Source of the DNA: Thermospira aquatica
GTDB taxonomy: Bacteria; Spirochaetota; Brevinematia; Brevinematales; Thermospiraceae
Length of the DNA stretch: 64,000 nucleotides
Direction: 5' to 3'
Assembly: GCF_023525255.1 (NCBI RefSeq)
Contig: NZ_CP073355.1
Coordinates: 868,001-932,000 of the forward strand
The notes under the pieces are model-generated. The model was not told where the DNA came from, did no database searches, and saw nothing but the letters and a program-made list of their open reading frames with translations. Positions within the stretch are counted from its first letter, which is position 1. Each line of letters starts with the position of its first letter. Shown piece by piece: positions 8,599 through 16,858 of this stretch. The translations under genes and the position numbers were made by a program.

Positions 8599-10164
8599 AT
8601 GAGGATGTCCTGGGAAAAACGGGGGGATTTTTGTTGGCTTGAGGGGGATGTGGACGGAGCTATTCGGGCGTATGAAAGGGCAAGGGATGGAGATGTTCCT
8701 CGGGTGTTGATGTATCTTGCGCTTCTCTACCTGCTCACTGGAAAATCGACAAAGGCAGCAGACATGCTTGCAACAGTGAAACGCTGGAATATCTTTGATT
8801 TTACGGTGCGGGAGATAGAAAAGAGAGCCGAGGAGGTTCTTTCTGGGAAGTTAAAGGTGGTTCGTTTTCCTTCAGTGGTTGGATGGTTTTATGAAGATGA
8901 TGCCTTGCCAGCACATGAATACACGAAGGCTTTTGAAAGGATGTCTTTGTGGGTAAAACAGATTCCTCAGATTGCTGGGAGACGGGCATGGACTCCTGTG
9001 CTTTTGGCAGAAATTGTCTCGACACTAACGCCTTTTTCGAGGGGCGGTGTGCTACTGCGGTCAATTCTTCCCAAGGTGGAGATAGCGGTAAGTTTTCTGG
9101 ATGAGGGGACGATGATTCATGAGATAACCCATGTGCTCTATCCTTCGGTGAATCTTTTTCTTACGGAGGGGTTGGCGTTGTTTTTTCAAGAGAAGTTTGC
9201 TAAGGAATCGAAGGGGTGGCCGTTTACGGTTTCTGGTTTTTCGCAGTGGCAAGGGGATAAAGGTCTCGTCGAGGAGATGGTGGAGGAGTCGCTTTTTGCT
9301 CCGCGGTTTTTTACTGATGAGCATCTTGTGGCTGGAGAAGCCATGGGGTACTATAAGCTTGCGTGGGAATGGGTTTCTTTTCTCGTAGAAAAGGGAGGGA
9401 TGGATAAGTTTATGGATCTCTATGAAGCTACCTCCTATGGGGATGTTTCGGTAAGGGAGATGTTAATTCGTTTGTATGGAACGGGGAATGTGTGGCTTGT
9501 GCCTCCATCATCTCGGGTATCATTCTCACAGGACAGAGAGGAGACACAGGAGGTTTCCCAAGAAGAGGAGCTCATCGAGCTTGAGAAGAACTGGAAAGAA
9601 AAAAAAGATACGGATGTCTTAGCACGGCTTTGTCGACGGGGGTTTCAGTTTGTGAATTATCTTCGGGGTTGCACGTTTGAAGAACGAGAGAAGCATCCGC
9701 TTTTTGGGCTTTTTACTAAATATCTGGAGAAAGAAAAAACATGGCTCAAAGAGGCATTGAAACATTGGCCTGATGATCCAGGGTTTCACTGTCTTTTGGC
9801 GGATCTCTATGGGCTGGAGATAGAGCTTTTGCCGGAGGAAAAACGAATGGCGAATGCGCTTCTCATGCAATCAGAGGTGAAGAAAGCCCTAACTCTTGAT
9901 CCGGATTTTCTTGATGCATGGGTGACGCTGGGAAGGATTTTGTTATTTACTCCCAAGATCTTTGGGGGAGGAATAACGAGGGCGAGGGAGTGTTTTGCCA
10001 AGGTCCTGGCGAAAGATTCAGAGCATGCTGATGCTCTTGCATGGGATGGTTATGCCGACTGGATGGAGGGTAAAAAAGAGGCAGCGCTGAAAAAATGGGA
10101 GAAAGTGCTAAGTGTGTGTCCTGGACATCTCCTTGCTTCTCAAATGAGGGCGAAAGGGGGATAG
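8599..10164 (+). CDS. Gluzincin-like metallopeptidase with TPR tail
   Basis: The 521-residue product joins three parts. The N-terminus has a TPR-like pair (GDVDGAIRAYERA). The centre is a zinc-peptidase core with HEITH at residues 174-178 and a downstream Glu190 in FLTEGLALFFQEKF, the arrangement of MA-like gluzincins. The C-terminus has TPR repeats (DFLDAWVTLGRILLF; HADALAWDGYADWMEGKKEAALKKWEKVL). No signal peptide is visible, so it is probably cytoplasmic. As the last gene of a TOMM operon it is a candidate leader protease; this is inference. RBS AGGAGGAG precedes the ATG. A strong hairpin follows the stop. Confidence 0.8.
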   Translation: MRMSWEKRGDFCWLEGDVDGAIRAYERARDGDVPRVLMYLALLYLLTGKSTKAADMLATVKRWNIFDFTVREIEKRAEEVLSGKLKVVRFPSVVGWFYEDDALPAHEYTKAFERMSLWVKQIPQIAGRRAWTPVLLAEIVSTLTPFSRGGVLLRSILPKVEIAVSFLDEGTMIHEITHVLYPSVNLFLTEGLALFFQEKFAKESKGWPFTVSGFSQWQGDKGLVEEMVEESLFAPRFFTDEHLVAGEAMGYYKLAWEWVSFLVEKGGMDKFMDLYEATSYGDVSVREMLIRLYGTGNVWLVPPSSRVSFSQDREETQEVSQEEELIELEKNWKEKKDTDVLARLCRRGFQFVNYLRGCTFEEREKHPLFGLFTKYLEKEKTWLKEALKHWPDDPGFHCLLADLYGLEIELLPEEKRMANALLMQSEVKKALTLDPDFLDAWVTLGRILLFTPKIFGGGITRARECFAKVLAKDSEHADALAWDGYADWMEGKKEAALKKWEKVLSVCPGHLLASQMRAKGG

Positions 10165-10170
10165 TGGGTA

Positions 10171-10204
10171 GCACTCGGAGCATCGTGACCGATGCTCCGA
10201 GTGC
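10171..10204 (+). terminator. Strong hairpin after the TOMM operon
   Basis: A perfect 15-bp stem (GCACTCGGAGCATCG pairing with its complement) closes on a 4-base loop, starting 7 bases after the last stop codon. There is no T-tract, so it may be a transcript-stabilising or Rho-assisted end, or the first stem of the structured element that follows. Confidence 0.55.
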
Positions 10205-10478
10205 CGGAGGCACCGGCCGTTTTCGACCGTAGCAAGCACTCCGCTTCCCGAAGAGACGGCTAAGCGCAATCGGGTCACCTTGCCTCCTGCATCGGGAGCA
10301 TAGCGGGACGGCTTGCTTCTCCCGACCATGCCTTCGGCATGGTTCACGGGCGCCGCTGCACCGTCCCTTGAGGGCACAGCAACAAGTCCCCTTAACCGCC
10401 GACCTCCTGTCGGCTGGCACAGGCCTCCGCCGTCTCTTCGGGGAGCTCCGTTCAGGGTTAAGCTGGTCGAAAACGGCC
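10201..10478. ncRNA. Candidate structured RNA or palindromic element
   Basis: No convincing coding. Nested complementarity is seen directly. Outer arm 10215-10228 pairs perfectly with 10465-10478 (14 bp, GGCCGTTTTCGACC). Arm 10244-10260 pairs with 10429-10445 (17 bp, one G-U). Inside are hairpins at 10325-10343 (8 bp, TTC loop) and 10398-10414 (6 bp). A 7-bp stem 10292-10298/10319-10325 competes with 10305-10311/10361-10367. The sequence is much more GC-rich than the flanking genes. It could be a large non-coding RNA, a REP-like composite or an IS relic. Strand is undecided. Confidence 0.4.
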
Positions 10479-10925
10479 TGGGGGAACAGACAGAAATAAA
10501 GAAAATGGTGGAGCAAGGGTTGATGGTGAAACTGGGAGGCATGGTGTAGCCTGCTCTCCCCTCTCTTTCGCCTACCGATGCCCGCTGTTTCCATTTTACA
10601 GTTTGCCAGCAACCCGCCAGCCCATACCCCTGCGCCACACACGAGCCCCGTGCCAATATCTCCCGGGTGCCTTCGTCCTCGCCGCCGCCGTTACGGTGCT
10701 TACGGGTGAAAGGCATCATACAAGACACCACCCCCCTGGGCTGGGCTACAGAAACAACACTACTCCACCAAGATGTGGACGGCACGGATGCCGGACACAA
10801 GGCGAGGCTAATACACGGAGGTATTCGCCTCGCCGGCTACACCACAAGAAAAGCTCATACCAAACCCCACCAGCCCACACCGTCATAGACCAAAGAAAGG
10901 GGCAGAAACCGTCGGGGCGGCGGCA

Positions 10926-10986
10926 GCGGGGGTCTTGCAGGGGGCTGGCGCTTGAAGCCCCCTGCAGCCCAAGCGGCAGCGTCATA
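10926..10986. repeat. 61-bp intergenic repeat, copy 1
   Basis: Identical to copy 2 at 11330-11390 except for one base (CTGGCGC versus CTGACGC). Each copy contains a 10-bp stem, GCAGGGGGCT with AGCCCCCTGC, around a 9-base loop, followed by CAGCCCAAGCGGCAGCGTCATA. It looks like a REP-type intergenic palindrome. Confidence 0.8.
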
Positions 10987-11329
10987 GCGCACGATTACGC
11001 TACCGAAACATGGAGGTGAGAGGGCGGAGTCTTGACCGCAGGGTGTTTCGCAGCCATCTAAAGCAAAATGTTTTAGTAGGGGTTTTTAGCGATTTTCAAA
11101 GTCAGGAAATCAAGCCCTTGTTTTCCCGGGCAAGGGTTTCCACAGCACGGTGGTTTTTAGGTCTTGTGTTGGTTGTATTCCTACCCTCCCCAGAGCAGGC
11201 AAGCGCTAGCGTAGCGGTGGGGGCATGCCAGCTTGCATGTCCCCATCCTCTCCCACTGCTCGGGAGTGGCGAAGCGGGGGATGTCAAAGGGGGCAGCAGC
11301 CCCCTCCAGCCCGTGCGGCGAGCGCAAAA

Positions 11330-11390
11330 GCGGGGGTCTTGCAGGGGGCTGACGCTTGAAGCCCCCTGCAGCCCAAGCGGCAGCGTCATA
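11330..11390. repeat. 61-bp intergenic repeat, copy 2
   Basis: Second copy of the repeat at 10926. Its last base directly abuts the stop codon of the minus-strand gene at 11391, so its hairpin may serve as the 3' end structure of that transcript. Just upstream (11289-11320) is another G-run/C-run palindrome, GGGGGCAGCAGCCCCC. Confidence 0.8.
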
Positions 11391-12470
11391 TCACCTCGGA
11401 CCTTTCCAGTCCAGATACTCCGTCTCTATGTCACTCCCCGCAAAATACTTTGTCCCCCTTTTCCCAAGCGCATTCGCAGCAATAGGAGCAACTCCTGTCC
11501 TCTTCCATGACCGTCCCCGTACCCTCGTCCAGAATACCCCCTCCTCATCAAACCGCCACTCCCCATAGATGTTGGTGACCCCCATTTTGTCTCCTTTCTT
11601 TACCTGATTCTCGTTGGTTATAATCGCCCCTCGGGGATCAAGAAAAGCATCTATGAAAAACGTTCCACTTTCCTCCCCCGTTTTATCAAACTCTATATAA
11701 GATGTGTTATCCCACCAGCAAAAAGAATATCCCCAACCCCAATCCCCACCGCTCAAAATATTCATCACCTCATTCTTCCACGTCCTGAGAAACTCTCTCT
11801 TCGCCTCCTCCAGGTTCACCACCTCGTACTTCCGCCCCTGATAGTAAAACTCTATCTCACTGATACACGTGTCATCATACCTCGTCCCGGGATAGGTGGA
11901 GAGGATGGTAAATGCTATCGCTTTTATTTCTTCAATATAACCTACTTCTATCCATTGTGATTCCATTACATCTTCTAATTCGATAATTTTCACTGTAATG
12001 ACACCTTTTTCTTTTGCTCCCCAAAAAATCATTTCGAGCTTACTAGGACGTGCATTGTTAAAATATGTTTCTTTGCTTTTGGTATAACCATTTATAATTT
12101 TCAAACGGTTCACAGAAAAAAGATTAGAAAAAACCAAAAGCACCCCTGCACCTCCACTTCCATGGTATTTGAAATCGTAAAAAGTAGGGTATTTCCATAA
12201 CCATTTTCCGTTTGTATAGTAATATTGAAACTCTCCCGATCCATCACCTTTGACGCCCTCTGCCCAACAGGTATTGGTTTGCCCATCTAGTAAATTAAAA
12301 GGTGAGTATGAAAGAGGAATTCCAACCTGCAATCCTAACCACTCACGATATAAATCTAAATCCCAATCTATTGCCTGTAACCATATTTTAATAGGAGATA
12401 AGTTTTGCTCTGTCCATCCCAATGTAAAACTCATCATTAGTGTTAAAAAACCTAATTTCACTCTATCCAT
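11391..12470 (-). CDS. Secreted NADase-type glycan-binding-like protein
   Basis: The 359-residue product starts with a signal peptide (MDRVKLGFLTLMMSFTLGW). The ATG at 12470 is preferred over 12476 because AAGGAGGA is then 7 bases away, not 1. Residues about 55-190 resemble the discoidin-like NADase-type glycan-binding domain common in spirochaetes. The marks are NLLDGQTNTCWAEG, RLKIINGYTKSKETYFNNAR and the DDTCISEIEFYYQG end strand. The C-terminal 120 residues are an unassigned domain (WDNTSYIEFDKTGEESGTFF). Its neighbour at 12492 is on the same strand, 21 bases upstream, so they may be cotranscribed. Probably periplasmic or surface exposed. Confidence 0.72.
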   Translation of the reverse strand: MDRVKLGFLTLMMSFTLGWTEQNLSPIKIWLQAIDWDLDLYREWLGLQVGIPLSYSPFNLLDGQTNTCWAEGVKGDGSGEFQYYYTNGKWLWKYPTFYDFKYHGSGGAGVLLVFSNLFSVNRLKIINGYTKSKETYFNNARPSKLEMIFWGAKEKGVITVKIIELEDVMESQWIEVGYIEEIKAIAFTILSTYPGTRYDDTCISEIEFYYQGRKYEVVNLEEAKREFLRTWKNEVMNILSGGDWGWGYSFCWWDNTSYIEFDKTGEESGTFFIDAFLDPRGAIITNENQVKKGDKMGVTNIYGEWRFDEEGVFWTRVRGRSWKRTGVAPIAANALGKRGTKYFAGSDIETEYLDWKGPR

Positions 12471-12491
12471 AACCATTCCTCCTTGTTCTTA

Positions 12492-15356
12492 TCACTGAGT
12501 GAGCAAAAAATAATATCCTACAGCACCGTAATCATATACTTTTTGGCCATTCTCAACTCTGGAAAACAGCTGCATGAAGCGGTCGTAGTCGGGGCTGTAG
12601 ATGACCTGACAGCCCTCGGAGGCGTTCCAGCTGTCCATCGTTCCCAGGTGAACTCGCACTCCGTCCAGATAGGCAGGGTTCCTCTGTGGATAGGCTGGAT
12701 TGACTCCTCCCTCAGCAGGAATCTTTCCACCACCATTGAGTATGAGAGAAAACTCTTTTGTCCACTTCTGGCCTGGCCATTTGACTACCCCTGCCTCGTA
12801 GAGACCGGGCGCTATGGTACCATAGTGAAGCTTTCCATCATAACCGATGGGAATTTTTTTCAAATCTGGGAACTTATTTTGGCGAAGCTTGGCAAACTCA
12901 TCTTTCTCTATAGATTGCCACTGGTTTTTTTCTTTCTTGTAATACCCCAACTGATATCTTGTGGGATCCAGGGATGCCCTGTTGAATTCCACTATCCTCC
13001 CATTCTTGATCACCGTGATGCGGTCGTTGTAAATGTCGTACCCTTCATTACCGTTTTTCTCAAAGTCTGTGTTATCCTTGTTCAGCTTTGAGGTATATCC
13101 TACCGCTGTTCCCTTTCCCATGCCTTCCTCTCCTAATATGAGGAAGCTTTTGCCATTAAGCAGGGCTTCAATGGTGTATTCTCCCGATAGCTTGTTTACC
13201 CAGGCATCCTGAAAACCATTCTCCTTTGTGAGATTTTCTCGTCCACCCCAGTGGGTCTCTATCTGATCCCTTTCTCCCATCAGCCTATCTCTAACCCTCT
13301 CTAACCTTTCTTTTGCTTTGCCTTTTGCTGTTTCCAGTTGTTTCTCTATCTCCTCCAGCCTCTTGTCTATCTCTTCCAGTCGTTGCCCATCTCTTTCAAA
13401 TCTTTGCTTTTCCATTTGATAGCCTCTTAATTTCATGAAATATTCGTATTCCTCTCCCACTTTGCTGAGTTTTCCATCCCTATCATAGAGATTCGTCTCG
13501 GTGATATTCCCGTTCTGAGATGCTCTCACCAGTTTGTTGGTAAACACATCTACAAATTCTGCCCGGCAGGAGGCACCATCAATAACATCTTTCCCTCCAT
13601 ACATTTCCATGGCTTTGTTTGTTGCTTCTTCCAGTCGTTTATGCCCGACCTCATAAAGCTCTTTCGCAGAAAGTTTACTCAAATCTTTTTCGTCTCCCAA
13701 GAAAATTCCTGCCTGGTTTAGCATATCCTTGAGTTTGCCTTCTTTGACAAGTTCGCGTACCTTCAAATCTACGGCATGTTTCATCGCGTCTTGTTTACAC
13801 ATCTCTTCATAATCACGATTAACTACCTCGGCATATCCAGATAAATCTTTGACATCACGACTAGGATTGTCTCCAAAAACTTGTCTATAATACCCTCGAG
13901 CTTTTTGCATCTTCCAATCATACTCCGCCTGTTTCAATGCCTTCTCGCCATACTCGTTTATTGGCTTCTTCCCCCCATCCTTCCCCCACTGTTTGCGCGC
14001 ATTCTCCCAGGCCTGGTTGTAGACCTCGCTATTCACACGCTGGCGGGGCGCACCTCCACTTGAGCCCTGGCTCTTGTTTCCACCAAACAGGTTGTTGACT
14101 GCACTGGATGCTTGCTGGGCAATGTATGCCGCCGCTGTGCTCGCTGCCTGGACCATGCCGCTAACGGCACTTCCCACGGCGCTGGTAATACTCTGCCACC
14201 AGCTCTTTTTCTCTGAGGAGTTGTCTCCGCTCGGAGACGATGAAGGAGATGAAGAACCACTACTTCCTGAAGGAGAGGAATTACTCCCTGACGGGGAGGA
14301 AGCCGAGGATGAGGTGGAATCTGCCCCCTGGACATTTCTCCTCCCCTCACTATCCTCTCCCTCCTGGAGCATCTCCAGCGCCTCACGAAAATCCTCAGGC
14401 ACAAGCTCCGCTCGCCTCTGCTGAATAAGCTTAAGACTCTCGTTGATATCCCTCACCTGGGCTTCGAGCTCGTTTTTCTCCCGCTCGGCCTGTTCTCTCT
14501 TTTGTTTCGCCTCCTCGTAGGCCTGGCGGGCACCCTCTTCAGCCTGTCTCGCCTTCTCAAGCTCGCTCTGGAGATTTCTCCGTTCCTCTTCGGTGAGACC
14601 GGCCTCGCCCAGCCTTAGTTCAAGCGCCTGTCGCTCGGCCCGCGCTTTCTCATAGGCCTCAAGTTTCTGCCCCTCAGATAGAAGTTTCTGTTCGTAGTTT
14701 TCCTGGGCTCTGGCGAGCTGTTTTTCCAGCTCCTCTCGGCGACGGACAAGCTCCTGCTGCCGCTGGGAAAGCTCGCGGCGTTCTTGTTGTCGTCTTGATT
14801 TCCGCTCTTCCTTCTCCACAATCAGCACAAAACCTGCTAGCGGGCTATACGGGCTCACAGGAAGGGGTGTTTTCCACGGAAAACTGTCAAGAGGTGTTTT
14901 TTTGTCCGTTTTTTCGGTGGTGGTCTCTGTCTCCGCATAAGCGAGGGTACGACTTTTCTCCCCTTCGGTAAATACTGATTTGAAAGCGTTGACAACATCC
15001 TGGATGGTGAGAGTTTTACCCCTGGCGAGTCTTCTCACCTCGGTGGGGTCTTCGTATCCCTCAACGCTCTTGAGCTGGTGATATCCCACCGCCTAATAAA
15101 GGGAGCGTCTGGCTTCCATCTCTGCCTGCCAGAGGGCTCTGGTCACACTCCCTGAGGACGACTGAAGATACGACGGCTGATGACACACATGTGAAAAACT
15201 CTGGGCAGGTTCCGTAACAGGGCTTCTCTCAGAAAAAACGCTCCAGGATTGCCCATACATCGGTAGGACGGACATCATCCCGCATAACACACTACCGGTC
15301 ACCACAAACTTTCTCACACCACGCTTGAGTGCTTCTTCATACTCTTTGTGAGTCAC
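12492..15356 (-). pseudogene. Coiled-coil protein with YkuD-like end, split by in-frame TAG
   Basis: Two same-frame segments form one reading frame of about 954 codons. The short N-terminal one (15093-15356) holds the signal peptide GVRKFVVTGSVLCGMMSVLP. The long one begins right after a TAG at 15095-15093 and would otherwise start at a GTG (15089) without any ribosome-binding site. GTG 15356 is the likely true start because GGAGG ends 5 bases before it. The body is a Glu/Arg-rich coiled coil (about 170-300), a Ser-rich linker (SSSASSPSGSNSSPSGSSGS), helical segments and a C-terminal domain. That domain has VHLGTMDSWNASEGCQVIYS, resembling the His...Ser-x-Gly-Cys motif of L,D-transpeptidases. 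Either a recent nonsense mutation or read-through; a wall-acting role is inference. Confidence 0.65.
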
Positions 15357-15402
15357 ACGCACCTCCACGTCTTTTCTTATTCTTTTGTGTTTTTTCGGCT
15401 GT

Positions 15403-15431
15403 ATTATACCTCAAAATGAGCGTTTTGTCAA
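15403..15431 (-). promoter_or_regulatory. Consensus promoter of the coiled-coil gene
   Basis: On the minus strand TTGACA (15431-15426) and TATAAT (15408-15403) are separated by exactly 17 bases, a perfect housekeeping-type promoter. The end of IS copy A lies 5 bp upstream of the -35 box. Confidence 0.85.
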
Positions 15432-15518
15432 TGGGCCGAATTGCTTCATAATAAAAGTACTCGAAAAGGGAACGTTGCTTCAAAATAAAAAAGTACTTTA
15501 AATTTGTGTAAAATAATC

Positions 15519-15535
15519 CAGTTCAAAGAACTGGA
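15519..15535 (+). promoter_or_regulatory. Hairpin over the IS ribosome-binding site
   Basis: CCAGTTC pairs with GAACTGG around AAA, and the right arm runs into the GGAGG (15533-15537) of the transposase gene. It should limit translation of read-through transcripts, a common IS safeguard (family knowledge). Copies B and D have lost the right arm. Confidence 0.6.
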
Positions 15536-15543
15536 GGTAAAAG

Positions 15544-16779
15544 GTGGAATTAGCGATGTTTGAAAGGAGACCTATTTACAGGGAAACGGCGAAAGAGTAT
15601 CAAAAAGCCAGCAAAAAGGAGAAAAAGGAGATACTGGATTATTTTGTGAGGATAACAGGCCTAAAAAATCGAAACTATGCCGCCAGGCTCTTGAGGCAGC
15701 ACGGAAAAACCATCTATGTAGGCAAGAAAAATTACCTTAAAGCCGACATAGCCAAGAAGGGCAAAAGACCTGGCAGAAAGAAAAAATTCGGCGAAGAGGA
15801 ACTAAAACTTCTAAAAAAGGTCTGGGAAATTGAAAACTACATGTGTGGCAAACGTTTAAAGCCAATTTTAAATGAAGTTTTAGATAATCTCTTAGCAAAC
15901 GGACATCTCCACGGTTCTCCACAGGCTATAGAAAACTTGCGCCATATAAGTGCCTCAAGTATTGACCGACTTTTGAAGCATGAGCGTAAAAAGCTTGAGA
16001 TAAAAGGACGAAAAGGTACAAAGCCTGGAACGCTATTAAAGCAACAAATAGCTATACGCACGTGGGCAGAGTGGGATGAAAATTGCCCTGGGTTCATGGA
16101 GATTGATCTGGTTGCCCATGAGGGAGGAAATAGCCGGGGAGATTTTGCTCAAACATTAAATATGGTGGATGTTTGGAGCGGTTGGACAGAACTTGTGGCA
16201 ATCAAAAACAAGGCTTCAAAATGGGTAAGAGAAGCCATAGAAAAAGTCCAAAGAAGACTTCCTTTTGATTTACGGGGAATTGATTCTGATACCGGTGCTG
16301 AATTTATTAATCATCCTCTGCGTGATTGGTGTGAGAAGAACCAGATAAAATTTACAAGAGGAAGAAGCTCCCGTTCCAATGATAACTGCTACGTTGAGCA
16401 GAAAAACTATTCCATAGTCCGCCAGAATGTTGGATACTTCCGCTACGATACCGAGGAAGAAGTCTACTACTTGAACCGACTCTATGCGTATCTCAGGCTT
16501 TATGCCAACTTTTTTCAACCGGTTATGAAAATGACAGAGAAAAAGAGAATCGGAAGCAAGGTGCAAAAGAAGCATGATGATATTAAAACTCCCTACCAGC
16601 GGCTTTTAGAAAGCTCTTATGTAAGTGAGGCACAAAAGGAACGCCTAACAAGGCTTTATAAGGCTCGATTTGTTTCACCTAAGACAAAAATTACAGCTTG
16701 CCAGAGAAAACTTTTCAGCCTTCAAAAGAAAAAGAATGTAAAAAACAAAAATTTGGAGGAAACTGTATGGAATTTTTGA
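15544..16779 (+). CDS. DDE/rve-type transposase, copy A
   Basis: The 411-residue transposase has an N-terminal helix-turn-helix region (GLKNRNYAARLLRQHG). The integrase-type catalytic core has Asp in FMEIDLVAHEGG, Asp in LRGIDSDTGAEF and Glu in NDNCYVEQKNY, i.e. a DDE triad. GTG 15544 is 6 bases after GGAGG. Near residue 380 the sequence KARFVSPKTKI differs from KALDLFHLRQKI in the other copies because of two small, mutually compensating indels. The frame is therefore intact, but the C-terminus may be damaged. It resembles integrase-type transposases kept in unclassified IS groups; I cannot name the family. Confidence 0.88.
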   Translation: MELAMFERRPIYRETAKEYQKASKKEKKEILDYFVRITGLKNRNYAARLLRQHGKTIYVGKKNYLKADIAKKGKRPGRKKKFGEEELKLLKKVWEIENYMCGKRLKPILNEVLDNLLANGHLHGSPQAIENLRHISASSIDRLLKHERKKLEIKGRKGTKPGTLLKQQIAIRTWAEWDENCPGFMEIDLVAHEGGNSRGDFAQTLNMVDVWSGWTELVAIKNKASKWVREAIEKVQRRLPFDLRGIDSDTGAEFINHPLRDWCEKNQIKFTRGRSSRSNDNCYVEQKNYSIVRQNVGYFRYDTEEEVYYLNRLYAYLRLYANFFQPVMKMTEKKRIGSKVQKKHDDIKTPYQRLLESSYVSEAQKERLTRLYKARFVSPKTKITACQRKLFSLQKKKNVKNKNLEETVWNF

Positions 16780-16841
16780 GTACTTTTTTTTATGAGGCAA
16801 TGATTCGAATTTCGAGTACTTTTTTATTTGACGCAACGGGG

Positions 16842-16858
16842 AGATCGAATTGCTTCAT
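16842..16858. repeat. 17-bp target duplication, left copy
   Basis: AGATCGAATTGCTTCAT occurs here and again at 18166-18182, directly flanking the IS1202-like element. It includes the first bases of the terminus of IS copy B, showing that the element inserted into that terminus. Confidence 0.85.

Larger units (their letters stand above)
10479..11390. other. Non-coding GC-rich palindromic stretch
   Basis: I see no credible gene here: the longer open frames on both strands have skewed, low-complexity composition and no ribosome-binding sites. The stretch contains many imperfect palindromes. One has 8+5 bp arms at 10801-10814 and 10821-10834; another is at about 11220-11246 (GGGGCATGC with GCATGTCCCC). 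It also holds the two 61-bp repeats listed separately. A decayed gene cannot be excluded. Confidence 0.5.
15437..16840 (+). mobile_element. DDE insertion sequence, copy A (best preserved)
   Basis: Four copies in the window share the same termini, which fixes the ends. The left end begins CGAATTGCTTCATAATAAAA and the right end is ...TTGACGCAACGGG. The ends form an imperfect terminal inverted repeat (TTGC-TCA-A..AAAAGTACTCGA), and the AGTACT/TCGA motif recurs subterminally on both sides. Length is about 1.4 kb with one gene. Left flank is TGGGC and right flank is GAGAT, so it is not flanked by a matching 5-bp duplication. Copy C carries TTTTT on both sides, which suggests 5 bp as the normal duplication. 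Confidence 0.88.

Noticed and set aside
10603-11510. Open frames of 70-230 codons on both strands in the GC-rich stretch
   Set aside because: They overlap palindromic repeats, have skewed Arg/Pro/Ser-rich composition and no RBS; the same peptide appears twice only because the 61-bp repeat is duplicated.
15087-15098. Amber codon recoding to pyrrolysine
   Set aside because: No pyl genes are in the window, other genes here (for example the ABC ATPase and TPR genes) end normally in TAG, and a CAG-to-TAG change explains it simply.
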